DNA of 64,000 nt from contig NZ_BAABEX010000029.1 in the NCBI RefSeq assembly GCF_039540375.1, positions 384,199 to 448,198 of the forward strand, in the 5' to 3' direction. The translations under genes and the position numbers were made by a program. How positions within the stretch are numbered: the stretch's first letter is position 1; the number at the start of each line of letters is the position of its first letter. Below are positions 47,347 through 56,363 of the stretch, piece by piece. The notes under the pieces were generated by a model. The model searched no databases. It was not told where the DNA came from and saw only the letters and a list, made by a program, of their open reading frames with translations. This stretch comes from Acidovorax_G lacteus (GTDB taxonomy: Bacteria; Pseudomonadota; Gammaproteobacteria; Burkholderiales; Burkholderiaceae_C).

Positions 47347-47515
47347 GGTCGTCTCTGGAGTTGTGGTCAAGGGATGCGGCCGGACCGTGGCTGCCGTGGC
47401 GGTGGGCCGCCGGGGCCTGCCGGCCGCCCGGGAGTGTTACACAAAAGGCACAGCGCCCCGCCTGCACCGGCCTGCGCATGCGCTGCGGGCGGCACTTTGG
47501 GGCACGATCGCACGC

Positions 47516-50074
47516 ATGATGGATCTGCCGCCCTCCGTGGCCACACCGGCACAGACCACCGGGCTCCCGCGGCCGTCCCTGGCCAGCAGCGTCGTGCCGG
47601 GCTGTGCTGGGGTTCTGGCGGGCACCGCTGCGCAGCTTCAGCAGGCGCAACTGTGGCCCGCGGTGTTCTACGGTGCGTTGGCGCTGGGGGGCGCGGCGGT
47701 GGTGGGCCTGGGGCTGTGGCTGCAGCGCGTGCGCGGCACCCCGCGTGGTCTTGGCTGGGCATGGCTGGCGATTGCATTGGCGGCATGGGCGTTCGCAGCC
47801 ACCGGCTGGCGCGCGCTTGCGTACCAGGCGGATGCACTGGATGTGGCGCTGGCCGGGCACGATCTGCGCGTGGTGGCCGTAGTGGACGCCATGCCCCAGC
47901 GCACGGAGCTGGGCGTGCGTCTGCGGTTGTCGGTGGAGTCTGCGGCGACGCTGGACGGGCAGGCCGTGCGCTTGCCCCGGCGGGTGGATGTGGGCTGGTG
48001 GGGCGGGGTCTGGCAGGCAGGGCCGGGCCTTGCGGCCGACCTGCAACGGCTGCCGCCCGACGTGCGCGCAGGCGAGCGTTGGGCCTTCACCCTGCGCTTG
48101 CGCCCACCGCAGGGCGCGCGCAACCCGCACGGCTTTGACTACGAACTCTGGATGTGGGAGCAGGGCGTGCAGGCCGTGGGCTCGGTGCGCGCCGGGCTGC
48201 GCGATGCGCCGCCCGAGCGCCTGGGGAGCACGGCGCAGGCGCCTGTGCAGGCCTTGCGCCAGCGGGTGCGTGACGCCATCGTGCAGCGCCTGGCCGGGGG
48301 CGATGACCCTGCACAAGATCGCCGCGCCGGGGTGGTGGCGGCGTTGGTCACGGGCGACCAGCGCATGATCGACCGCGCCGACTGGGACGTGTTCCGCGCC
48401 ACCGGCGTGGCGCACCTCATGAGCATCAGTGGTCTGCACATCACCCTGTTTGCCTGGCTGGCGGCAGCGGGAGTGGGGGCCCTGTGGCGGCGCAGTGCGC
48501 GCTGCTGCCATGCCGTGCCTGCGCCCCGGGCGGCGTTGCTGGCCGGGGTGATGCTGGCGGCGGCCTATGCGCTGTTCAGCGGCTGGGGCGTGCCGGCCCA
48601 GCGTACCGTGCTCATGCTGGCCACGGTGGCAGCGCTGCGGCTGGCGGGGCTGGTGTGGCCCTGGCCGGTGGTGTGGGCGGCGGTGGCGGGCGTGGTGGTG
48701 CTGATCGATCCGTGGGCGCTGTGGCAGCCGGGCTTCTGGTTGAGCTTCGTGGCCGTGGGGATTCTGTTTGCTACAAATCCGATAGCAAACTATTCAGCGG
48801 GGAAGAGCACAAGCACCCGATTGAAGGCCTTGCTGCATGAGCAATGGACGGTGACGCTGGCGCTGACGCCGCTGGGCCTGCTGTGGTTTGGGCAGGTGTC
48901 GCTGGTGGGGCTGGTGGCCAACCTGGCGGCGATTCCGTGGGTGACCGGCGTGGTGTTGCCGCTGTCGCTGCTGGGCCTGCTGTGGCCCCCGGTGTGGGAC
49001 GCCGCCGCCTGGGCGCTGTGGCCGCTGATGGCAGGCCTGCAAGCGCTGGCCGATTGGCCCTGGGCGGTGCTGGCGCTGCCGGCAGCGCCGCTGTGGGCGG
49101 GCGTGGCTGCGCTGGCGGGGGGCTGCCTTCTGGCCTGGCGCGGCCCCTGGGCCCTGCGCGTGTGGGCGCTGCCGCTGCTGCTGCCCGCGCTGTGGTGGCA
49201 GCCAGCGCGGCCCGTGCCGGGCCAGTTCGAACTGCTGGCGGCCGACGTGGGGCAGGGCAATGCGGTGCTGGTGCGCACGGCGCGCCACAGCCTGTTGTAC
49301 GACGCCGGGCCGCGCTACGGCACTGCGGCCGACGCAGGCGAGCGCGTGCTGGTGCCGTTGCTGCAGGCCACGGGTGAGCGGCTCGACCGCCTGGTCATCA
49401 GCCACCGCGACACCGACCACACCGGCGGGGCCGAGGCGGTGCTGCGCCAGCATCCGCAGGCCGACGTGCTCGCATCGCTGGAACCCGGCCATGCGCTCGC
49501 GGTATTGCGGCCCGTGCAGCCGTGCTCGGCAGGCCAGCGCTGGGAATGGGATGGCGTGCGCTTTGAGGTGCTGCACCCGCAGACGGCCTGGCCGGAACCC
49601 CTGCCGGGCCGGCCGGAACCACGCCCCAACACGCTGAGCTGCGTGCTGCGCGTGGAGGCCGCAGACATCGGGGGCGTGCCTGGCGCGGCCGCGCTGCTTA
49701 CGGGCGACATCGAGGCTGCCCAGGAGCAGGCGCTGGTGCAGGCGGGCGCACCGCTGGCCGCCGACTGGCTGCTGGTGCCGCACCACGGCAGCCGTACGTC
49801 GTCCACCGCCGCGTTTTTGCAGGCTGTGGCACCGCGCACCGCTTTGGTGCAGGCGGGCGTGGCCAACCGCTACGGCCATCCGGCGCCCGACGTGCTGGCA
49901 CGCTACCGCGCCCAGGGCGTGGCCGTGGTGCAGACACCGCAGTGCGGCGCAGCGCAGTGGTCGTCTGCGCGGCCTGACGCCGTGGTGTGCGAGCGTGAAC
50001 GCGAGCGCCGCTACTGGCAGCACGCAGGGGGCCATACCGGCAGTGCCTCGACGGTCGGGGTACGAACCCCTTGA
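47516..50074 (+). CDS. comEC: DNA internalisation competence protein ComEC/Rec2
   Basis: 852 residues from the first of two ATGs at 47516/47519. Inner-membrane channel for single-stranded DNA uptake. Residues ~20-100 form the N-terminal membrane segments; the competence domain contains VAALVTGDQRMIDRADWDVF and ATGVAHLMSISGLHITLFAW; a C-terminal metallo-beta-lactamase domain shows VISHRDTDHTGGAEAV and VPHHGSRTSSTAAFLQ. The insert FATNPIANYSAGKSTSTRLK in a loop before LREQW-like HEQWTVTLALTPLG is encoded by DNA resembling the two-hairpin repeat. Otherwise intact. No other competence genes are nearby. Confidence 0.93.
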   Translation: MMDLPPSVATPAQTTGLPRPSLASSVVPGCAGVLAGTAAQLQQAQLWPAVFYGALALGGAAVVGLGLWLQRVRGTPRGLGWAWLAIALAAWAFAATGWRALAYQADALDVALAGHDLRVVAVVDAMPQRTELGVRLRLSVESAATLDGQAVRLPRRVDVGWWGGVWQAGPGLAADLQRLPPDVRAGERWAFTLRLRPPQGARNPHGFDYELWMWEQGVQAVGSVRAGLRDAPPERLGSTAQAPVQALRQRVRDAIVQRLAGGDDPAQDRRAGVVAALVTGDQRMIDRADWDVFRATGVAHLMSISGLHITLFAWLAAAGVGALWRRSARCCHAVPAPRAALLAGVMLAAAYALFSGWGVPAQRTVLMLATVAALRLAGLVWPWPVVWAAVAGVVVLIDPWALWQPGFWLSFVAVGILFATNPIANYSAGKSTSTRLKALLHEQWTVTLALTPLGLLWFGQVSLVGLVANLAAIPWVTGVVLPLSLLGLLWPPVWDAAAWALWPLMAGLQALADWPWAVLALPAAPLWAGVAALAGGCLLAWRGPWALRVWALPLLLPALWWQPARPVPGQFELLAADVGQGNAVLVRTARHSLLYDAGPRYGTAADAGERVLVPLLQATGERLDRLVISHRDTDHTGGAEAVLRQHPQADVLASLEPGHALAVLRPVQPCSAGQRWEWDGVRFEVLHPQTAWPEPLPGRPEPRPNTLSCVLRVEAADIGGVPGAAALLTGDIEAAQEQALVQAGAPLAADWLLVPHHGSRTSSTAAFLQAVAPRTALVQAGVANRYGHPAPDVLARYRAQGVAVVQTPQCGAAQWSSARPDAVVCERERERRYWQHAGGHTGSASTVGVRTP
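48767..48815 (+). repeat. Two-hairpin repeat, copy 8 (probable), inside comEC
   Basis: TTTGCTACAAATCCGATAGC followed by AAACTATTC resembles the small-hairpin half of the repeat, and GAGCACAAGCAC later recalls the arm AAGCACGAGCAGC. It is an AT-rich island in GC-rich codons and is in frame. The match is weaker than in intergenic copies. Confidence 0.5.
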
Positions 50075-50153
50075 GTGCGCGCGGCCCTGTGGGCGCCGCC
50101 TGTCGCGCTGAGTGGGCGCATTCCTTGCTATCCTGACCGCAGGAGGCCCGTTC

Positions 50154-51602
50154 ATGCAGAAATTTGACGAGATGTACGCGACGCTGCCCTTCGACGGCAG
50201 CGACGTGCGCGAGCATTACCAACGCTACGGCCACTGGCTGTCGCGCCAGCCCGAAGCGGCCATGCAGGCCCGCCGGGCCGAGGCAGAAATGATCTTCCGC
50301 CGCGTGGGCATCACCTTTGCGGTGTATGGCGCCAAGGACGAAACCGGCGCAGGCAGCGAACGCCTGATTCCCTTCGACCTGATCCCGCGCATCATTCCGG
50401 GCCACGAGTGGAGCCGCATGCAGCAGGGCCTGGTGCAGCGCGTTACGGCCCTCAACCGGTTCATCCACGACGTGTACCACCAGCAGGACATCCTGCGCGC
50501 GGGCGTGGTACCGGCCGACCTGATTTTGCAGAACGCCCAGTACCGCCCGCAGATGGCGGGCGTGGACGTGCCGCGCGATGTGTATGCGCACATTGCGGGC
50601 ATCGACATCGTGCGCGCGCCCGACGCCAGCGGTGAAGGCGTGTACTACGTGCTCGAAGACAACCTGCGCGTGCCCAGCGGCGTGAGCTACATGCTCGAGA
50701 ACCGCAAGATGATGATGCGGCTGTTCCCCGAACTGTTCAGCCTGCACAAGGTGGCGCCGGTGGCGCATTACCCCGACATGCTGCTCGACACCCTGCGGGC
50801 CAGCGCCCCGGCTGGCGCGTCCGAGCCCACGGTGGTGGTGCTCACGCCCGGCATGTACAACAGCGCGTACTTCGAGCATGCATTCCTGGCCCAGCAGATG
50901 GGCGTGGAACTGGTCGAAGGGCAAGACCTCGTGGTGCGCGACAACTTTGTGTACATGCGCACCACCCAAGGCCTGCAGCGCGTGGACGTGATCTACCGCC
51001 GCGTGGACGACGACTTCCTCGACCCGCGCGTGTTCCGTCCCCAGTCCACCCTGGGCTGCGCGGGGTTGATGGCCGCGTACCGCGCGGGCAACGTGGCCAT
51101 CTGCAATGCCGTGGGCACCGGCGTGGCCGACGACAAGTCGGTGTACCCGTATGTGCCCGAGATGATCCGCTTCTACCTGGGCGAAGAGCCCATCCTGGCC
51201 AACGTGCCCACCTGGCTGTGCCGCAAGCCGGACGACCTGCAGTACGTACTGGCCCACCTCGACGAGCTGGTGGTCAAGGAAGTGCATGGCGCCGGTGGCT
51301 ACGGCATGCTGATCGGCCCAGCCGCCTCGCGCGCCGAGATCGAGGCCTTCCGCGGTGCGCTGCTGGCCAATCCGTCGGGCTACATCGCGCAGCCCACGTT
51401 GAGCCTGTCGAGCTGCCCCACGTACGTCGAGTCGGGCATCGCCCCGCGGCACATCGACCTGCGGCCGTTCGTGCTCAGCGGCCAGAAGGTGCAGATGGTG
51501 GCCGGCGGCCTTACGCGCGTGGCGTTGCAGGAAGGTTCGCTGGTCGTCAACTCGTCCCAGGGTGGCGGCACCAAGGACACCTGGGTGCTGGGAGAGGGGT
51601 GA
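50154..51602 (+). CDS. Circularly permuted ATP-grasp (type 2) family protein
   Basis: 482 residues from the ATG at 50154 after AGGAGG. Family signatures: GHWLSRQPEAAMQARRAEAE at the N-terminus, YYVLEDNLRVPSGVSYMLEN, VVLTPGMYNSAYFEHAFLAQ, CRKPDDLQYVLAHLDELVVK and HGAGGYGMLIGP, with RHIDLRPFVLSG near the end. Such proteins are predicted amide- or peptide-bond ligases that work with alpha-E proteins, often with a transglutaminase-like protease. The alpha-E gene follows after 119 bases. Substrate and product are unknown. Confidence 0.92.
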   Translation: MQKFDEMYATLPFDGSDVREHYQRYGHWLSRQPEAAMQARRAEAEMIFRRVGITFAVYGAKDETGAGSERLIPFDLIPRIIPGHEWSRMQQGLVQRVTALNRFIHDVYHQQDILRAGVVPADLILQNAQYRPQMAGVDVPRDVYAHIAGIDIVRAPDASGEGVYYVLEDNLRVPSGVSYMLENRKMMMRLFPELFSLHKVAPVAHYPDMLLDTLRASAPAGASEPTVVVLTPGMYNSAYFEHAFLAQQMGVELVEGQDLVVRDNFVYMRTTQGLQRVDVIYRRVDDDFLDPRVFRPQSTLGCAGLMAAYRAGNVAICNAVGTGVADDKSVYPYVPEMIRFYLGEEPILANVPTWLCRKPDDLQYVLAHLDELVVKEVHGAGGYGMLIGPAASRAEIEAFRGALLANPSGYIAQPTLSLSSCPTYVESGIAPRHIDLRPFVLSGQKVQMVAGGLTRVALQEGSLVVNSSQGGGTKDTWVLGEG

Positions 51603-51721
51603 GCCATGCGCATGCCTGCCGATTCCCGCCACCCCGCATGCGCTGCCACCGGTAGCGCCGTCCCCATGATTTGCCCCGTGCGTGCGCAGCACGTGCGGGG
51701 TTCTCTGCCCCTGGAGGGCCT

Positions 51722-52681
51722 ATGCTGAGCCGCACTGCCGACCATTTGTTCTGGATGTCCCGCTATACCGAGCGGGCAGAGAACACCGCCCGCATGCTGA
51801 ATGTGAGCTACGAAACCTCGCTGCTGCCGCAGTCGGCCGACAAGGCGCAGGAAGGCTGGCTGGGGCTGCTGTCCATCAGCGAGCTGATTCCGGCCTACAC
51901 CGCGCGGCACGGCGAGGTCACGCCCGCCGGGGTGCTGGACTTCATGGTGCGCGATGGCAACAACCCGTCGTCCATCGTGTCGTGCCTGCGTGCGGCGCGT
52001 GAGAACGCCCGTGCCGTGCGCGGCGCACTCACCACCGAAGTCTGGGAAACCCAGAACCAGACCTGGCTTGAAGTGGGCCGCCTGCTCGAAGGCGATGCGT
52101 TCGAGCGCGACCCGGGCCAGTTCTTTGAATGGGTCAAGCACCGCTCGCACCTGTCGCGCGGCGTCACGTTGGGCACCATGCTGCAGGACGAGGCGTTTCA
52201 CTTCCTGCGCCTGGGCACCTTCCTGGAGCGGGCCGACAACACGGCGCGCTTGCTGGATGTGAAGTTCCACGCGGTCGAAAACGACTTCTTTGGCCGCCCC
52301 GGCGAGCGCAATCAGGAGGCCGACTTCTACCACTGGAGCGCGATCCTGCGCAGCGTCTCGGCCTTCGAGGTCTACCGCAAGGTGTACCGCGACGTGATCA
52401 CGCCGGGCCGCGTGGCCGACCTGCTGATCCTGCGCCGCGACATGCCGCGTTCGCTGCACGCCAGCATGCGCGAGGTGGTGGACAACCTGGCCGTGGTGGC
52501 CAACGCGCAGTCGTCTGAAACGCAGCGCCGTGCGGGTCGCCTGCTGTCCGACCTGCAGTACGGCCGTATCGACGAGATCCTGGCCACGGGGCTGCATGCG
52601 TTCCTCACGCAGTTCCTCGACCGCGTGAACGACCTGGGCATGGGCATCAGCCGCGACTTCCTGGCGGTGGCGGCCGACTGA
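51722..52681 (+). CDS. Alpha-E domain protein
   Basis: 319 residues, almost entirely helical. The start MLSRTADHLFWMSRYTERAE is the alpha-E signature, with GTFLERADNTARLLDVKFHA in the middle and RGDMPRSLH-like RRDMPRSLHASMREVVDNLA later. It partners the upstream ATP-grasp protein in a predicted peptide-modification or peptide-synthesis system. The third usual member, a transglutaminase-like protease, is not encoded next to it here; bacterioferritin follows on the other strand. Confidence 0.92.
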   Translation: MLSRTADHLFWMSRYTERAENTARMLNVSYETSLLPQSADKAQEGWLGLLSISELIPAYTARHGEVTPAGVLDFMVRDGNNPSSIVSCLRAARENARAVRGALTTEVWETQNQTWLEVGRLLEGDAFERDPGQFFEWVKHRSHLSRGVTLGTMLQDEAFHFLRLGTFLERADNTARLLDVKFHAVENDFFGRPGERNQEADFYHWSAILRSVSAFEVYRKVYRDVITPGRVADLLILRRDMPRSLHASMREVVDNLAVVANAQSSETQRRAGRLLSDLQYGRIDEILATGLHAFLTQFLDRVNDLGMGISRDFLAVAAD

Positions 52682-52767
52682 CGCAGCGGCCGCAGCCCGC
52701 GCTGGCCTGCCAGGCCACCGTGGGCGCCGCTGGCGATGGGGCAGGGCGGTGTGCTCGGCGGCAGCCG

Positions 52768-52825
52768 TTTGCTCTGTTTTTGATAGCTGCTTATGCAGAG
52801 CAGACAAGCACAAGCCGCTTTTTTG
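52768..52825 (+). repeat. Two-hairpin repeat, copy 9 (diverged)
   Basis: TTTGCTCTGTTTTTGATAGC and TGCTTATGC, then ACAAGCACAAGCCGC and TTTTTT. Both arms have mismatches, but the order and the T run match the consensus. It lies 87 bases after the alpha-E gene. Confidence 0.75.
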
Positions 52826-52888
52826 GGCTTGAATGCTGTGGGGCTGCTTGCCGCGAAAGCGCAGCCTGTGGCACCGCCGTTGCGCACA

Positions 52889-52927
52889 CAAAAAAGCCCG
52901 CAAGCGCCTTGCGGCGGCTGCGGGCTT
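52889..52927 (-). terminator. Rho-independent terminator of bfr (minus strand)
   Basis: On the minus strand AAGCCCGCAGC pairs with GCTTGCGGGCTT, followed by TTTTG, 26 bases after the bacterioferritin stop. Confidence 0.85.
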
Positions 52928-52952
52928 GGGTGACACGTAGCGCTGGCCGGGC

Positions 52953-53429
52953 TTACTCGATCTCGCCCATCTGCGACTGCAGGTAGTTCTGCAGTCCCAC
53001 CTTGCCGATCAGGTCGATCTGGGTTTCGAGGAAGTCGATGTGCTCCTCGGTGTCGTCCAGGATCTTTTGCAGCAGGTCGCGCGAGACGTAGTCGCGCACG
53101 GCCTCGCAGTGCGCAATGCCGTCCTTGATGGTGGCCTGGGCGCCGAGTTCGGAGCGCAGGTCGCAGGCCAGGATCTCGGGCACGTCTTCACCCACCTGGA
53201 GCTTGCCCAGGTCCTGCAGGTTGGGCAGGCCGTCGAGCGTGAAGATGCGGTCCATCAGCCAGTCGGCGTGCTTCATCTCGCCGATCGACTCGGCGTACTC
53301 CTTTTTGGCCAGCTTGTCGAAACCCCAGTGCTTGAGCATGCGGTAGTGCAGAAAGTACTGGTTGATTGCCGTGAGTTCGTTCTTGAGCTGCGCCTGCAGG
53401 TGCGCAATGACTTGGGGATCGCCTTTCAT
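52953..53429 (-). CDS. bfr: Bacterioferritin
   Basis: 158 residues from the ATG at 53429; the long ORF upstream is in non-coding DNA. Stores iron in a 24-subunit shell with haem. The ferroxidase ligands Glu18, Glu51, His54, Glu94, Glu127 and His130 have counterparts (LKNELTAINQYFLHYR, GEMKHADWLMDR, DDTEEHIDFLETQID), and Met52 for haem is present in GEMKHAD. Length matches E. coli Bfr exactly. No bfd gene is adjacent. Confidence 0.97.
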   Translation of the reverse strand: MKGDPQVIAHLQAQLKNELTAINQYFLHYRMLKHWGFDKLAKKEYAESIGEMKHADWLMDRIFTLDGLPNLQDLGKLQVGEDVPEILACDLRSELGAQATIKDGIAHCEAVRDYVSRDLLQKILDDTEEHIDFLETQIDLIGKVGLQNYLQSQMGEIE

Positions 53430-53697
53430 GGGGCCTCTCTTTTCGTGGAATGACAGTGGGCCGCATTGTTGACGCTGTACCGGGTTGCCGCAAGCCAATG
53501 CCCCCAATCGGCCGCGCGGGCTGCGCGTGAGCGTGAGAGGCGTTTGCATTCGCATCGCGGTACCAAGCAGGGCGGGGGTCTGCCATCCGCGGGGATGACC
53601 GCGACACGCGTCCGTCACCTCGGATTCCTACACTGATTCCCCGTGCCGCTTTGCGGTTTGGCCCTGCGCGCTACAGTCCGGGCGCAGGTGTTCTTGG
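53430..53697. other. Left part of the bfr-ahpC intergenic region
   Basis: Holds the bfr upstream region. I see no clear Fur box or promoter pair before bfr and no additional gene. Confidence 0.4.
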
Positions 53698-53763
53698 ATA
53701 GTCATAAGCAATCAAAACAATTTATTCAATTGATTGGATTGATTGTTTCGGGCGGCCTACACT
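53698..53763 (+). promoter_or_regulatory. ahpC promoter with possible OxyR site
   Basis: AT-rich block immediately before ahpC. ATAG (53698), CAAT (53709), ATTT (53720) and TGAT (53731) recur at exact 11-base steps, the phasing of the OxyR ATAG-CTAT-ATAG-CTAT consensus, although only the first element matches well. TTGGAT (53734-53739) and TACACT (53758-53763), 18 bases apart, are plausible -35 and -10 boxes. Peroxide control is inferred. Confidence 0.55.
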
Positions 53764-53803
53764 TCACCTCGTTGTTCAATCAACCCACCACAAGGAAATC
53801 GCA

Positions 53804-54379
53804 ATGTCCCTGATCAATTCGCAAGTCCAGCCCTTCAAGACCACTGCCTTCGTGAACCGCAACGGCAAGGGTGAGTTCATCGACCTGACCGAAGCCGACC
53901 TGAAGGGCAAGTGGTCCGTGCTGATCTTCATGCCGGCTGCCTTTACCTTCAACTGCCCCACCGAGATCGAGGACGCTGCGGACAACTACGCCGAGTTCCA
54001 GAAGGCCGGCGCCGAGGTGTACATCGTGACGACCGACACGCACTTCTCGCACAAGGTGTGGCACGAAACCTCGCCCGCCGTGGGCAAGGCCAAGTTCCCG
54101 CTGGTGGGCGACCCCACGCACCAGCTGACCAACGCCTTCGGCGTCCACATCCCTGAAGAAGGCCTGGCCCTGCGCGGCACCTTCGTGGTCAACCCCGACG
54201 GCGTCATCAAGACGATGGAAGTGCATTCCAACGAAATCGCCCGCGACGTGAAGGAAACCGTGCGCAAGCTCAAGGCCGCCCAGTTCACCGCCGCCAACCC
54301 CGGCCAGGTGTGCCCCGCCAAGTGGCAAGAAGGCGCCAAGACCCTGGCTCCTTCGCTGGACCTGGTCGGCAAGATCTAA
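53804..54379 (+). CDS. ahpC: Alkyl hydroperoxide reductase subunit C (peroxiredoxin)
   Basis: 191 residues after AAGGAAATC. A typical two-Cys peroxiredoxin: the peroxidatic Cys lies in AFTFNCPTEIEDAADNY and the resolving Cys in GQVCPAKWQEGAKTL near the C-terminus. It reduces peroxides and peroxynitrite and is recycled by AhpF, encoded 181 bases downstream. A strong terminator lies between the two, so most transcripts probably end after ahpC, giving more AhpC than AhpF. Confidence 0.98.
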   Translation: MSLINSQVQPFKTTAFVNRNGKGEFIDLTEADLKGKWSVLIFMPAAFTFNCPTEIEDAADNYAEFQKAGAEVYIVTTDTHFSHKVWHETSPAVGKAKFPLVGDPTHQLTNAFGVHIPEEGLALRGTFVVNPDGVIKTMEVHSNEIARDVKETVRKLKAAQFTAANPGQVCPAKWQEGAKTLAPSLDLVGKI

Positions 54380-54403
54380 GCCTCTCGCCACTTCGGCCCC
54401 GAA

Positions 54404-54452
54404 AGCCGGACAGCGTCATGGCGCGTGTGCGCCATGCCGTCCGGCTTTTTTT
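54404..54452 (+). terminator. Rho-independent terminator between ahpC and ahpF
   Basis: AGCCGGAC...GTCCGGCT closes a long stem with an inner CATGGCGC/GCGCCATG stem, followed by seven T. Partial readthrough could set the AhpC:AhpF ratio. Confidence 0.92.
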
Positions 54453-54560
54453 CGCCCAAAAATTGACTGAATCGGGCTGAACCCGCCCCGGGGGCTTGAT
54501 AGGTTGGCAGCCAGCCCTCACGCTCTCCTGCCCAGAACTCCAAATCGAAAGGACACCACC

Positions 54561-56174
54561 ATGCTCGACGATCAACTCAAAACCCAGCTTTCCGCGTACC
54601 TGGAGCGTGTGCAGCAGCCGTTTGAGCTGGTGGCGTCCCTGGACGACAGCGAGACCTCGCGCGACATGCGCGAGCTGCTGTCCACCATCCAGTCGCTGCG
54701 GGCCGACAAGATCAGCCTGCGCACCGACGGCACCGATGCGCGCAAGCCCTCGTTCACGCTGCAGCGCGCTGGCAGCAGCACGCAACTGCGCTTTGCCGGC
54801 CTGCCCCTGGGCCACGAGTTCACCTCGTTGGTGCTGGCCCTGCTGTGGACGGGCGGCCACCCGCCCAAGGTCGAGCAGTCCGTGATCGAACAGATCCAGG
54901 CGCTCGATGGCGACTACCGCTTCGAGATGTACATGAGCCTGACCTGCCACAACTGCCCGGACGTGGTGCAGGCGCTGTCGCTCATGGCCATCCTCAACCC
55001 CAAGGTGCAGACCACCGTGATCGAAGGCGGTGCTTTCCAGGACGAAGTGACCCAGCGCGAGATCATGGCCGTGCCCATGGTGTTCCTGAACGGCGAGCTG
55101 TTCGGTTCGGGCCGCATGACGCTCGAAGAGATCGTGGCCAAGCTCGACACCGGCGCAGCCGCCCGCGAAGCCGCCAAGCTCAGCGCCAAGGCGCCGTACG
55201 ACGTGCTGATCGTGGGCGGTGGCCCGGCCGGCGCCGCCGCAGGCGTGTACGCCGCGCGCAAGGGCATCCGCACCGGCATTGCGGCCGAGCGTTTTGGCGG
55301 CCAGGTCAACGACACCCTGGGCATCGAGAACTACATCTCGGTGCTCGAAACCGACGGCCCCAAGTTTGCCGCCGCGCTGGAAGCCCACACCCGTGCCTAC
55401 GACGTGGACATCATGAACCTGCAGCGCGCCGACAAGCTGATCCCGGCCGCCGAGCCCGGCGGCCTGATCGAGGTGCAGCTTGCCAACGGCGGCTCGCTCA
55501 AGGCCCGCACCGTGATCCTGTCGACCGGCGCACGCTGGCGCAACGTGAACGTGCCCGGCGAAGCCGAGTACAAGAACAAGGGCGTGGCCTACTGCCCGCA
55601 CTGCGACGGCCCGCTGTTCAAGGGCAAGCGCACGGCTGTGATCGGTGGCGGCAACTCGGGCGTGGAAGCCGCGATCGATCTGGCCGGTGTGGTGGCACAC
55701 GTCACGCTGATCGAGTTTGCCGACCAGCTCAAGGCCGACGCCGTGCTGGTGACCAAGCTCAAGAGCCTGCCCAACGTGACCATCCACACCAACGCGCAGA
55801 CCACCGAAATCACCGGAGAGGGTGGCAAGGTCAACGGCCTGAAGTACAAAGACCGCGTCTCGGGCCAGGAACATCTGGTGCCGCTGGAAGGCGTGTTCGT
55901 GCAGATCGGCCTGGTGCCCAACACCGAATGGCTCAAGGGCACGGTCGAGCTGTCGCGCTTTGGTGAGATCGTGGTGGACGCGCATGGCCGCACCAACGTG
56001 CCCGGCGTGTTCGCCGCGGGCGACTGCACCACGGTGCCGTTCAAGCAGATCGTGATTGCTGCGGGCGATGGCGCCAAGGCCGCGCTCAGCGCCTTCGACC
56101 ACCTGATCCGCACGCCTGCACCCGCGGCGGCAGCACCGGCCCCGCAGGCCGAACCCGAAGCCGTGGCCGCCTGA
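54561..56174 (+). CDS. ahpF: Alkyl hydroperoxide reductase subunit F
   Basis: 537 residues from the ATG at 54561. NADH-dependent flavoprotein that reduces AhpC. The N-terminal double thioredoxin-like domain has the redox pair CHNC in MSLTCHNCPDVVQ. The FAD domain starts LIVGGGPAGAAAGVYAARKG, the second redox pair is CPHCDGPLF, the NADH site is AVIGGGNSGVEAAIDLAG, and the C-terminal FAD motif is GVFAAGDCTTVPFKQ. A short Ala/Pro tail follows. Confidence 0.97.
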   Translation: MLDDQLKTQLSAYLERVQQPFELVASLDDSETSRDMRELLSTIQSLRADKISLRTDGTDARKPSFTLQRAGSSTQLRFAGLPLGHEFTSLVLALLWTGGHPPKVEQSVIEQIQALDGDYRFEMYMSLTCHNCPDVVQALSLMAILNPKVQTTVIEGGAFQDEVTQREIMAVPMVFLNGELFGSGRMTLEEIVAKLDTGAAAREAAKLSAKAPYDVLIVGGGPAGAAAGVYAARKGIRTGIAAERFGGQVNDTLGIENYISVLETDGPKFAAALEAHTRAYDVDIMNLQRADKLIPAAEPGGLIEVQLANGGSLKARTVILSTGARWRNVNVPGEAEYKNKGVAYCPHCDGPLFKGKRTAVIGGGNSGVEAAIDLAGVVAHVTLIEFADQLKADAVLVTKLKSLPNVTIHTNAQTTEITGEGGKVNGLKYKDRVSGQEHLVPLEGVFVQIGLVPNTEWLKGTVELSRFGEIVVDAHGRTNVPGVFAAGDCTTVPFKQIVIAAGDGAKAALSAFDHLIRTPAPAAAAPAPQAEPEAVAA

Positions 56175-56225
56175 GCGCCGGGTGTGGGCGGTGCCCGGTG
56201 GCACTGCCGTCGCCGATCCAAGCCG

Positions 56226-56282
56226 AAATGGCTGCTCGTGCTTATTTATCAAGCACGAGCAGCTACTGAATGAATAGCAAAA
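56226..56282 (-). repeat. Two-hairpin repeat, copy 10 (perfect stem)
   Basis: GCTGCTCGTGCTT (56231-56243) pairs perfectly with AAGCACGAGCAGC (56251-56263), loop ATTTATC, followed by TACTGAATGAATAGCAA, the small-hairpin half in inverted orientation. It is joined directly to the ahpF terminator. Confidence 0.85.
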
Positions 56283-56316
56283 GCCCCGCCGCGGACGATC
56301 TGCGGCGGGGCTTTTT
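56281..56316 (+). terminator. Rho-independent terminator of ahpF
   Basis: AAGCCCCGCCGC (56281-56292) pairs with GCGGCGGGGCTT (56302-56313), then TTTTT. It begins where the repeat copy ends. Confidence 0.93.
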
Positions 56317-56363
56317 GCATGGGGGCCCGAATCCTCGGCCTGTAGAGGGTCATCGGCGCTCTC

